22,317 nucleotides of DNA from Pseudomonadota bacterium. Its GTDB lineage: Bacteria > Pseudomonadota > Gammaproteobacteria > Burkholderiales > Burkholderiaceae_F. The translations under genes and the position numbers were made by a program. Shown piece by piece: positions 8,391-14,712 of the stretch (position 1 is the stretch's first letter; each line of letters opens with the position of its first letter). The stretch covers positions 1-22,317 of the forward strand of contig JAEZVV010000130.1 in assembly GCA_023443095.1 (NCBI GenBank). Direction: 5' to 3'. The notes beneath the pieces were generated by a model. That model worked only from the letters and a program-made list of their open reading frames with translations, ran no database searches and was not told the origin of the DNA.

Positions 8391-9709
8391 GCCGCGCCCG
8401 CTTCTTCTACACCCTGCTGGTCTGGGTCCTGGCGCCGCTGGCGGCGCTCTACCTGCTGTGGCGCTCGCGCAAGCAGCCCGAGTACCGCCGCCACTGGGGG
8501 GAACGCTTCGGCTGGGCGGCCTACCCGGCGTCGAACCGGCCGCTGATCTGGATCCACGCCGTTTCGGTGGGCGAGACCCGCGCCGCGCAGCCGCTGGTGG
8601 CGGCCCTGCTGCGAGCCTGGCCCGATCACCACATCCTGCTTACCCACATGACGCCGACCGGGCGCGAGACCGGGGCTGCCATCGTGCGCGCCCATCCGGG
8701 CCAGGTGAGCCAGTGCTACCTGCCGTACGACCTTCCGTATGCGGTCAGGCGCTTCCTGCGCGTCACTTCGCCCCGGCTCGGCATCGTGATGGAGACCGAG
8801 GTCTGGCCCAATCTGCTCGCGCGGGCGGCGCGGCAAGGCGTGACTATGGTGCTGGCCAATGCGCGGCTGTCCGAGAAGTCGCTCGCCAAGGCGCTGCGGA
8901 CACCGAACCTGATGCGGGAAGCGGCGCAGTGTTTTTCCCTGGTGCTGGCGCAGACCGCGGGTGATGCCGGGCGCTTGAAAGCGTCGGGCGCACTCAATCC
9001 CGAAGTGGTCGGCAATCTCAAGTTCGATTTCACGCCCGAGGCTGCCCAGCTCGAGACCGGCGCCACCTGGCGAGAGCGGATCGCGCGCCCGGTGTGGCTG
9101 TTTGCCAGCACGCGCGAGGGCGAGGAAGCGCTGATCCTTGAAGCGCTGAGCCGGAAAATGCAGTCTGACCCCGATTTCCGGAAATCCGACCGAGTGCTGC
9201 TGATCGTGCCTCGCCATCCGCAGCGCTTCGACGAAGTGGCCCAGCTGTTGGCGGGAACCGGCCTGCCAGTGCTGCGCCGCTCCCAGGTGGGCGACCTGCC
9301 GGCGGCGTTGGCGGGAACGGCGGGGCCGGTCCTGGTCCTGGGCGATTCGATGGGCGAGATGGCGCTGTATTACGCCTGTGCCGATGTCGCCCTGATGGGC
9401 GGCAGCCTGCTTCCTTACGGTTCGCACAACGTGATCGAGCCTGCGGCTATCGGCACGCCGCTGGTGCTGGGGCCTAGCGTCTACAACTTTGCCCAGGCGG
9501 CCGAAGACGCGATGGCCGCCGGCGCGGCGCTCCAGGTCGAAGAGGCCGAAGCAGCGCTCGAGGCCATGGCGAGCCTGAGCGCCGATCCCGCGCGCCGCCA
9601 GGCGATGAGCGAAGCCGGCCGTGAGTTTGCCGCCGAACATAGGGGAGCGACGGCCCGCACTCTGGCCCGCCTCGCCGCTTTCCTGCCCAAGCCGGAGTCG
9701 CTCCCATGA
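8387..9709 (+). CDS. waaA: 3-deoxy-D-manno-octulosonic acid (Kdo) transferase
   Basis: This 440-aa enzyme transfers Kdo from CMP-Kdo to lipid IVA. An N-terminal hydrophobic anchor (about residues 7-25, FYTLLVWVLAPLAALYLL) is followed by the GT30 N-domain with HAVSVGE (Glu63 being the expected general base) and METEVWPNLL. The C-terminal half carries GDSMGEMALYYACADVALMGGSL and GSHNVIEPAA, which bind CMP-Kdo. Length and order are normal. It overlaps waaC by ATGA at the start and rfbC by ATGA at the end, so waaC-waaA-rfbC is one translation-coupled unit. It acts at the inner membrane. Whether it adds one or two Kdo residues cannot be read from sequence. Confidence 0.96.
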   Translation: MSRARFFYTLLVWVLAPLAALYLLWRSRKQPEYRRHWGERFGWAAYPASNRPLIWIHAVSVGETRAAQPLVAALLRAWPDHHILLTHMTPTGRETGAAIVRAHPGQVSQCYLPYDLPYAVRRFLRVTSPRLGIVMETEVWPNLLARAARQGVTMVLANARLSEKSLAKALRTPNLMREAAQCFSLVLAQTAGDAGRLKASGALNPEVVGNLKFDFTPEAAQLETGATWRERIARPVWLFASTREGEEALILEALSRKMQSDPDFRKSDRVLLIVPRHPQRFDEVAQLLAGTGLPVLRRSQVGDLPAALAGTAGPVLVLGDSMGEMALYYACADVALMGGSLLPYGSHNVIEPAAIGTPLVLGPSVYNFAQAAEDAMAAGAALQVEEAEAALEAMASLSADPARRQAMSEAGREFAAEHRGATARTLARLAAFLPKPESLP

Positions 9710-10254
9710 AGTTGGTCGACACCGCGATTGCCGAAGTCAAAATCGTCGAACCGGTCGTGGTTGGCGACGAGCGCGGTTTTTTCTTCGAGAGCTTCAATCA
9801 AGATCGTTTCGATGCCGCCCTCGGCCATCCCGTCCGCTTCGTTCAGGACAACCATGCGCGTTCGGTGCGCGGCGTGTTGCGCGGCCTGCACTACCAGCTG
9901 CCGCCGCACCCACAGGGCAAGCTGGTGCGGGTGGTGGCGGGCGAGGTGTTCGATGTCGCGGTGGACATCCGCCGCAGTTCTCCGACTTTCGGCCGCTGGG
10001 TCGGAGTTTTGCTTTCGGCGGAAAACAAGCGTCAGCTGTGGGTGCCGCCCGGTTTTGCCCATGGCTATCTGGCGTTGTCCGACAGCGTCGATTACGTCTA
10101 CAAGGCCACCGACGTCTGGTGCAAGGAGCTCGAGCGCTCGATGGCCTGGAACGATCCCGCGATCGGGATCGACTGGCCGCTCGTGGGAGCGCCGATACTG
10201 TCGCCCAAGGACATGGTCGCCGGGCCCTTGGGCGAAGCCGATCTGTTCGACTGA
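9706..10254 (+). CDS. rfbC: dTDP-4-dehydrorhamnose 3,5-epimerase
   Basis: This 182-aa cupin enzyme epimerises dTDP-4-keto-6-deoxyglucose at C3 and C5 between the RfbB and RfbD steps. The signature FVQDNHARSVRGVLRGLHYQ spans 45-64, with catalytic His62. GKLVRV (71-76), PPGFAHGY (114-121) and DYVYKATD (129-136, Tyr132) follow, as in RmlC. A GGAG at 9693-9696 and the ATGA overlap with waaA define the start. It is displaced from rfbBDA by waaC-waaA, yet all lie on one strand, so one transcript could still carry the full pathway. Its stop codon lies within a hairpin shared with the convergent tolC-family gene. Confidence 0.97.
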   Translation: MKLVDTAIAEVKIVEPVVVGDERGFFFESFNQDRFDAALGHPVRFVQDNHARSVRGVLRGLHYQLPPHPQGKLVRVVAGEVFDVAVDIRRSSPTFGRWVGVLLSAENKRQLWVPPGFAHGYLALSDSVDYVYKATDVWCKELERSMAWNDPAIGIDWPLVGAPILSPKDMVAGPLGEADLFD

Positions 10255-10276
10255 AGCCAGCTGCCCAGCTTCAGTC
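10249..10276. terminator. Inverted repeat at convergent rfbC/tolC ends
   Basis: GACTGAAGC (10249-10257) and GCTTCAGTC (10268-10276) are perfect 9-bp arms around a 10-nt loop. The left arm includes the rfbC stop codon, and the element lies between two converging genes. It could act in both directions. There is no T tract on either side, so intrinsic termination is uncertain. Confidence 0.5.
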
Positions 10277-10283
10277 CGCGGCC

Positions 10284-11747
10284 CTACTTCAACAAGGTGT
10301 TGACCGCAGCCAGGTCAGTATCGGCGAGCGAGGCGGTAGTCGCCTTGAGTCTGAGCCCCGAGAGCAACACGTTGTAGCGCGCCTGCTTGAGATCGCGCTG
10401 CGTCGCGTAGAGCTGGGTGGTGGCGTTGAGCACGTCGAGCAGGATGCGCACCCCCACCTGATAACCCAGCTGGGTCGACTCGAGCTGGGTCTTGGCCGAG
10501 ACCTCCGCCGATTCCAGCGCGCTGACCTGCGACAGCCCATAGCTCACGCCGGTGAATGCGTCGCGCGCCAAGTTGGCAGCGGCGCGGCGCGCGGCTTCCA
10601 GGTCGGCGCGGGCCTTGTCGTCGAGCGACAGCGTCTCCCGCACCCGGCTCTGGGTCAGGCCGCCGGAGTAGATCGGCAGGTTGAACTGGACGCCGAAACT
10701 GCTGCCGCGGCCGTTGAACGTGCTGGTGGCGAGCTGGGCCGCGCCGCGGCCGTCGGTGCGGCTGCCGCTGTAGCCGGCAACGAAGTCGAGCGTGGGCTTG
10801 TGGCCGTCTTTTGCCTTCTGCAGTTCGCGGCTGGCGATCTCGGTGCCGGCGCGAGCAACCTGGACGCTGAAGTTGCTGTCTTCGGCGGACTTCACCCAGG
10901 GTGTGAGTTCGGCCGGCTGCGGTCCGGGCAGGTTGGGGCGGTCGCGCAGCGGCGCGAGGCCGCCAGGCTCACGGCCGATCAGGCTCTGCAGCTGGCTGCG
11001 GGCCACCAGCAGCTGGCCGAGCGCGACCTGTTCCTGCGCGTTGATCTGGTCGTAACGCGCCTGCGCTTCGTTGGTGTCGATGATGGTCTTGGTGCCGACC
11101 TCGAACTCGCGCTTGGCCTGGGCCAGCTGCTCGAGGGTGGCCTTCTTGGCCGCTTCCAGGTAGATCAGCTGGTCGCGCGCGCCGAGAACGTTGAAATACG
11201 CCGTGGCGCTGCGCAGGATCAGGTCCTGGCGGGTGGCGGCGAGCTGGGTGTCGCTCTGGAAGATGAAAAGCTTGCTCTGCTCGTAAGTCTCCCAGTTCTG
11301 CGGCCGGTAGATCGGCGCCACCAGCGACAGGCTGCCGTTGTAGCTGCGGTAACTTTCCTGACCGCCACCGAAGATTTCGGGGTAGTCGAGGTCGGTCAGG
11401 CTCTGGTTGGCGCTTGCCGACAAGCCCAGCTGCGGCAGCAGCGCGGCGCGGGCTTGCGGCATCTTCTCGAGGTTGGCCTGGGCCTGGTAGCGGGCCGAAG
11501 CAAAGCTGGCGTCGTTGGCGAGGGCGTCGCGCCAGATTGTCAGCAAGTCCTCGGTGACGCCGGCGGCCTGCGCCTGCAGCGCCGACTGGGCCGCCGCCGC
11601 GCGCGAGTCTTCGGCAGGAGCGGTGACGCCGGGGGTGGCCGGTGTCCCTTGTCCCGCAGCGGGCAGCGTCGCCGATGCGAGCGCGAGCGCCGCCAGGGTG
11701 GCGGCAGCAGCCGGGCGCAGGCGCAGCGAACGGTAGCCTTGAGTCAT
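10284..11747 (-). CDS. tolC: TolC-family outer-membrane efflux/secretion channel
   Basis: This 487-aa outer-membrane factor has a signal peptide (about 1-34: basic RSLRLRP, then an Ala/Leu-rich core, ending around LPAAGQG). Two OEP repeats follow, with the long amphipathic helices typical of TolC (for example TEDLLTIWRDALANDASFASARYQAQ and, in repeat two, SNFSVQVARAGTEIASRELQKAKDGHKPTLD). GYQVGVRILLDVLNATTQLYATQRDLKQARYN near the C-terminus is a hallmark. In this family a trimer forms an outer-membrane barrel plus periplasmic tunnel that docks with inner-membrane pumps or type I exporters. The ATG at 11747 is chosen over an upstream frame extension (to 11903) because it has an AAGGGAGA ribosome-binding site and begins the signal peptide. 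No pump or membrane-fusion partner lies in the window. It sits 17 nt behind the rhodanese gene. Confidence 0.94.
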   Translation of the reverse strand: MTQGYRSLRLRPAAAATLAALALASATLPAAGQGTPATPGVTAPAEDSRAAAAQSALQAQAAGVTEDLLTIWRDALANDASFASARYQAQANLEKMPQARAALLPQLGLSASANQSLTDLDYPEIFGGGQESYRSYNGSLSLVAPIYRPQNWETYEQSKLFIFQSDTQLAATRQDLILRSATAYFNVLGARDQLIYLEAAKKATLEQLAQAKREFEVGTKTIIDTNEAQARYDQINAQEQVALGQLLVARSQLQSLIGREPGGLAPLRDRPNLPGPQPAELTPWVKSAEDSNFSVQVARAGTEIASRELQKAKDGHKPTLDFVAGYSGSRTDGRGAAQLATSTFNGRGSSFGVQFNLPIYSGGLTQSRVRETLSLDDKARADLEAARRAAANLARDAFTGVSYGLSQVSALESAEVSAKTQLESTQLGYQVGVRILLDVLNATTQLYATQRDLKQARYNVLLSGLRLKATTASLADTDLAAVNTLLK

Positions 11748-11764
11748 TGCGATCTCCCTTCCTT

Positions 11765-12088
11765 TCAGTAGGTGGGCATAGTCAGATCGACCGAGCGCGC
11801 CCATGCATCGACGCCACCGGTCAGGTTGTAGACCTTGCTCCAGCCCTGGCGCGCCAGCCACATCGCCACGTGGGCGCTGCGGCCGCCGTGGTGGCAGATA
11901 CACACCACTTCGTCGTCGGGGTCGAACTCGGCCATGCGCGCGGGCAGGGCCTGCATCGGCACCAGGGTCGAGCCCTCGATCCGGCAGAGCGCGGTTTCCC
12001 AGGGTTCGCGCACGTCGAGCAGCAGGGGCCGCGGCCGCGTGGAATCCGCGAGCCAGGTCGCCAGCTCGGGAGCTGAAAGCGATTTCAT
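11765..12088 (-). CDS. Single-domain rhodanese-like protein
   Basis: This 107-aa protein is a single rhodanese domain of GlpE/PspE-like size. LLLDVREPWE (22-31) is the CH2A-type motif. The active-site loop is CHHGGRS at 65-71, with Cys65 as persulfide carrier and Arg70 conserved. GWSKVYNLTGGVDAWA (82-97) closes the domain. No signal peptide is seen, so it is probably cytosolic. The family moves sulfane sulfur between small molecules or proteins; the actual acceptor is unknown. It lies 4 nt after the PCMT-like gene and 17 nt before tolC, so the three are probably one operon. The link between a sulfurtransferase and an outer-membrane channel is not explained by sequence. Confidence 0.9.
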   Translation of the reverse strand: MKSLSAPELATWLADSTRPRPLLLDVREPWETALCRIEGSTLVPMQALPARMAEFDPDDEVVCICHHGGRSAHVAMWLARQGWSKVYNLTGGVDAWARSVDLTMPTY

Positions 12089-12092
12089 CGGG

Positions 12093-12773
12093 TCAGAACT
12101 TGAAACGCGAGGGCGTCACGGCGTGGGCCAGTGGTTTGAGCGAAGTTTCGAACAGGGTCACTCGGTCGTATTGAGTTGCAGCGACGCGGGTGACGAGCAA
12201 GGCGCTCATGACCGGGCCTTGCCCGACCACGGCGGCCAGCCGCCCGCCGATCTTGAGTTGCGCGAGCAGTTCCTCGGGCAGCACCGGCAGCGAGGCCGAC
12301 ACCAGGATCGCGTCGTACGGCGCGCGGGCGGCCCAGCCGCGGGCAGCGTCGCCGAGTTCGACCGTGGCGTTGTGCACGCCGTTGCGCTGCAGGTTGGCGG
12401 CGGCGAACCGGGCCAGGGTCGGGTTGATCTCGACTGTGGTCACGTGTTGCGCCTTGTGCGCGAGCAGAGCCGCCATATAGCCCGAGCCGGAGCCGATTTC
12501 GAGGACAGTGTCGTGCGAACCGAGCTTGAGCTCCTGCAGCAGGCGGGCCTCGGTCTTGGGTTCGAGCATGGTTTCGCCGGTGTCGACCCCGTCGATGCGC
12601 AGCGGCAGCTGGGTGTCGACAAATGCCAGCTCGCGCATCCCGGCCGGAACGTAATCTTCGCGCCGCACCAGACGCAGCAGTTCGAGCACCGAAGGGTCGA
12701 GCACATCCCATGGGCGGATCTGCTGCTCGACCATGTTGAAGCGCGCGCGTTCGAATTCAAAAGGGGCGTTCAT
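12093..12773 (-). CDS. Protein-L-isoaspartate O-methyltransferase-like protein (divergent)
   Basis: This 226-aa SAM-dependent methyltransferase has the PCMT fold. MVEQQIRPWDVLDPSVLELL (14-33) resembles the PCMT N-terminus, EIGSGSGY (92-99) is the SAM-binding glycine motif, VEIN (114-117) is the acidic loop, and VSASLPVLPEELLAQLKIGGRLAAVVG (158-184) is the PCMT C-terminal core. However, the substrate motif that reads GQTIS-x-P in classical Pcm is GETMLEP here (66-72), losing the conserved Ser. Genuine isoaspartate repair activity is therefore doubtful, and the substrate may differ. The ATG at 12773 starts the family N-terminus; the frame is open further upstream, but those residues match nothing. 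The ribosome-binding site is weak. It heads the PCMT-like/rhodanese/tolC run and lies 113 nt downstream of tetR on the same strand. Confidence 0.83.
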   Translation of the reverse strand: MNAPFEFERARFNMVEQQIRPWDVLDPSVLELLRLVRREDYVPAGMRELAFVDTQLPLRIDGVDTGETMLEPKTEARLLQELKLGSHDTVLEIGSGSGYMAALLAHKAQHVTTVEINPTLARFAAANLQRNGVHNATVELGDAARGWAARAPYDAILVSASLPVLPEELLAQLKIGGRLAAVVGQGPVMSALLVTRVAATQYDRVTLFETSLKPLAHAVTPSRFKF

Positions 12774-12886
12774 TGCTGGCGGCTCAAAAGAGGGCGGGAA
12801 CAAGAGGCAGTTTATCAGCGGGTCCAGGGCTTTCCCTCGCGCTTGAGGCCGCGCTTTCTGCACTTTGTCGCATTGGGTGACCGTGG

Positions 12887-13531
12887 TTACTCGGGGCGGA
12901 GGGCCGACTGCACCATCGCGATCGCGGTGGCAAGGTAGGCGTCGCTGTCGATCGGCTCGGCGCTGCAGGGGCCGAAGGAGGAGCGCCACAGAGAAAGCAT
13001 GACCAGCGGCGCTGTCATCACGCGCACGAAAGTCGGCACGTCGACCGCACGGAACTCGCCGCGGCGGATGCCGCGCTCGATCACGCCACGCAGCAGCGCG
13101 TGCCAAGGCTCTATCACTTCCTCCAGGAAGAAGCGGGCAATTTCCGGAAAGTTGCCGCTTTCGGCCATCATCAGCTTGCTGATGCCACTGGCCTGGGTGG
13201 CGCCGAAGTTCTGCCACCAGGTGGTGATGAGGTTGGCGATCAAGACCGGAGCCGGGCCGTCGAAGGCGTCGAGTTCGTCGCGCGCCTGCGCGATGCGCGC
13301 AACGATGTTCTGGCGCACGACTTCCTTGAACAAGTCTTCCTTGTTCTCGAAGTAGAGGTAGAGCGTGCCTTTGGAGACGCCCGCGCGCGCCGCTACGTCG
13401 TCGAGGCGGGTGCCGGCAAAGCCCTTTTCCACGAACAGGTCGAGCGCCGCCGCCAGCAGTTCGGCGGGCCGGGCTTCTTTCCGTCGTTCCCAGCGCGGCC
13501 GGGCCGGGGAGGGCGTGATCGCGCTTGTCAT
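12887..13531 (-). CDS. TetR/AcrR-family transcriptional regulator
   Basis: This 214-aa protein has an N-terminal TetR helix-turn-helix (about residues 22-70): LLAAALDLFVEKGFAGTRLDDVAARAGVSKGTLYLYFENKEDLF is the classic pattern. The C-terminal ligand-binding half is Trp/Phe-rich and resembles regulators of the AcrR type. A basic, Pro-rich N-terminal tail (1-20) precedes the domain. A near-consensus promoter and an overlapping palindrome lie upstream, so autoregulation is likely. Downstream on the same strand, after 113 nt with no clear terminator, is the PCMT-like/rhodanese/tolC group, which is a plausible target by read-through or by its own operator. The ligand is unknown. The ribosome-binding site is weak, so the start is less certain than the frame. 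Confidence 0.92.
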   Translation of the reverse strand: MTSAITPSPARPRWERRKEARPAELLAAALDLFVEKGFAGTRLDDVAARAGVSKGTLYLYFENKEDLFKEVVRQNIVARIAQARDELDAFDGPAPVLIANLITTWWQNFGATQASGISKLMMAESGNFPEIARFFLEEVIEPWHALLRGVIERGIRRGEFRAVDVPTFVRVMTAPLVMLSLWRSSFGPCSAEPIDSDAYLATAIAMVQSALRPE

Positions 13532-13649
13532 CGTCTAGGGTGCTGGGTGCAGGCCCGCGAGGGAGGTCGGACGGCCCGGTGTTTCGGGAGGAGGGAGGGA
13601 GGACTCACCGAACTTAGCCCGGTGGACTCCCCCGCGTCCTGCGAAGCTC

Positions 13650-13671
13650 TTACTGACTGACTGGTTAGTAA
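13650..13671. promoter_or_regulatory. Putative TetR-type operator
   Basis: This is an imperfect 22-bp palindrome of the form TTACTnAC(N6)GTnAGTAA (7 of 11 base pairs symmetric). It contains three tandem ACTG units and a second, overlapping dyad centred 2 bp to the right (ACTnAC-GTnAGT). It overlaps the -10 box and the expected transcription start of tetR, where repressor binding would block initiation. It also lies upstream of thiD. Confidence 0.6.
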
Positions 13672-13698
13672 TATAGGCGGGCCCTGTATGAGGGTCAA
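13670..13698 (-). promoter_or_regulatory. Sigma-70 promoter of tetR
   Basis: Read on the minus strand, TTGACC (13698-13693) and TATATT (13675-13670) are separated by exactly 17 bp. The transcription start would fall near 13663, inside the putative operator, leaving a leader of about 130 nt before tetR. The leader contains a pyrimidine-rich run opposite the G-rich tract at 13586-13602. Confidence 0.65.
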
Positions 13699-13739
13699 CT
13701 ACGATATGGGCGTCCCGCCCGACAGACTGGATCCATTGC

Positions 13740-14552
13740 ATGGCCGCACCCGTTTCCACCCTCACCATTGCCGGCGTCGACCCTTCCGGGGGCGCTGGCG
13801 TGCTCGCCGACATCAAGGCGATGAGCGCGCTGGGCGCCTACGGTTGCGCCGTGATCGCGGCGCTGACGGCACAGAACACGCGTGCCGTCACCGGCATCCT
13901 GCCGGTGGCGCCCGAGTTCGTCGCCCAGCAGATCGACACCTTGTTCGAGGATGTGGCGATCGACGCGGTCAAGATCGGCATGCTGGGCGAAGCCGCGGTG
14001 ATCGAAGTCGTGGCCGAGCGTCTGGCCCACTGGCGGCCGGCGCATGTCGTGCTCGACCCGGTGATGGTGGCCAAAAGCGGCGACGCGCTGCTGCGGGCCG
14101 AAGCGGTCGAGGCCTTGCGCACCCGCCTGCTGCCGCTTGCCACCGTGATCACGCCCAACCTGCCCGAAGCCGCGGTGCTGCTGGGCGAGCCGGCGGTCGA
14201 GCGGGTGCAGGACATGACGCAAGTGGCGGTCCGGCTGTGGCGCCTCAAGGGTGAAAGCGGCTGGGTCTTCCTCAAGGGGGGGCACCTGGCCGGCGACGAT
14301 GCGGTGGACATCCTGTTCGACGGCAGCCACGCGATCGAGTTGCATGCCCCGCGGGTGTTGACGCGCAACACCCACGGCACCGGCTGCACTTTGTCGGCGG
14401 CGCTCGCGGCCCTGCTGCCGCAGAGCCCCGACGTGCCGACCGCGGCCCGCCGTGCCAAGCAGTACCTGAGCGAGGCGATCGCTCGCGCCGACGAACTGGC
14501 GATCGGCCACGGCAACGGGCCGGTCCATCATTTCCACGCGCTCTGGGGATAA
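13740..14552 (+). CDS. thiD: Hydroxymethylpyrimidine / phosphomethylpyrimidine kinase
   Basis: This 270-aa ribokinase-fold enzyme phosphorylates HMP and HMP-phosphate to HMP-pyrophosphate for thiamine synthesis. IAGVDPSGGAGVLADIK (10-26) is the N-terminal signature, TAQNT (43-47) holds the substrate-contacting Gln, VLDPVMVAKSG (104-114) is conserved, and NTHGTGCTLSAA (210-221) is the anion-hole/catalytic motif with Cys216. The length is typical. There is no thi-box or TPP riboswitch pattern in the 208-bp spacer before it, and no other thi gene in the window. The spacer holds the tetR promoter/operator on the opposite strand; I see no clear thiD promoter. A stable hairpin follows the stop codon. 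Cytosolic. Confidence 0.96.
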   Translation: MAAPVSTLTIAGVDPSGGAGVLADIKAMSALGAYGCAVIAALTAQNTRAVTGILPVAPEFVAQQIDTLFEDVAIDAVKIGMLGEAAVIEVVAERLAHWRPAHVVLDPVMVAKSGDALLRAEAVEALRTRLLPLATVITPNLPEAAVLLGEPAVERVQDMTQVAVRLWRLKGESGWVFLKGGHLAGDDAVDILFDGSHAIELHAPRVLTRNTHGTGCTLSAALAALLPQSPDVPTAARRAKQYLSEAIARADELAIGHGNGPVHHFHALWG

Positions 14553-14563
14553 CGCGAATATTC

Positions 14564-14600
14564 CGCAGTGCCGGTCAAGTTCGATTTGACCGGCGCTGCG
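14564..14600 (+). terminator. 15-bp hairpin after thiD
   Basis: Arms 14564-14578 and 14586-14600 pair over 15 bp with one G-U wobble and a 7-nt loop. No T tract follows. It is placed to end thiD transcription. The right arm contains TTGACC, the -35 of the tRNA promoter, so the element has two roles. Confidence 0.55.
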
Positions 14601-14614
14601 CGAATCGAGATAAT
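14586..14614 (+). promoter_or_regulatory. Sigma-70 promoter of tRNA-Met
   Basis: TTGACC (14586-14591) and GATAAT (14609-14614) are 17 bp apart. This near-consensus promoter would start transcription around 14621, only a few nucleotides before the mature tRNA 5' end at 14624. Confidence 0.75.
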
Positions 14615-14623
14615 TCTCTTCTC

Positions 14624-14700
14624 GGCGGATTAGCTCAGTCGGTTAGAGCAGCGGAATCATAATCCGTGTGTCCGGGGTTCGAATCCCTGATCCGCCACCA
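14624..14700 (+). tRNA. tRNA-Met (CAU), elongator type
   Basis: This is a 77-nt cloverleaf with an encoded CCA. The acceptor stem GGCGGAT/ATCCGCC has 7 bp, the D-arm is GCTC/GAGC, and the anticodon stem GCGGA/TCCGT encloses loop ATCATAA with anticodon CAT at 14658-14660. The T-arm is CGGGG/CCCTG around TTCGAAT. The paired 1-72 position excludes initiator tRNA. A CAU anticodon could also belong to tRNA-Ile2 (lysidine-modified), but the body resembles betaproteobacterial elongator tRNA-Met. Confidence 0.93.
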
Positions 14701-14712
14701 AATTCCCTTGCG

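Noticed and set aside
9621..11771. Long plus-strand open frame covering rfbC and the tolC-family gene
   Set aside because: It is a shadow of two well-supported genes (RmlC and TolC motifs), and its translation has no recognisable domain.
13532..13739. TPP riboswitch before thiD
   Set aside because: No thi-box or matching paired helices were found. The spacer is explained by the tetR promoter/operator and a G-rich tract.
14624..14700. tRNA gene as an attachment site for an integrated element
   Set aside because: No integrase and no repeat of the tRNA 3' end was seen downstream. The following genes are ordinary chromosomal ones.
14624..14700. tRNA-Ile2 (CAU, lysidine) instead of tRNA-Met
   Set aside because: The anticodon fits both, but the overall body resembles betaproteobacterial elongator tRNA-Met. 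A covariance-model score would settle it.
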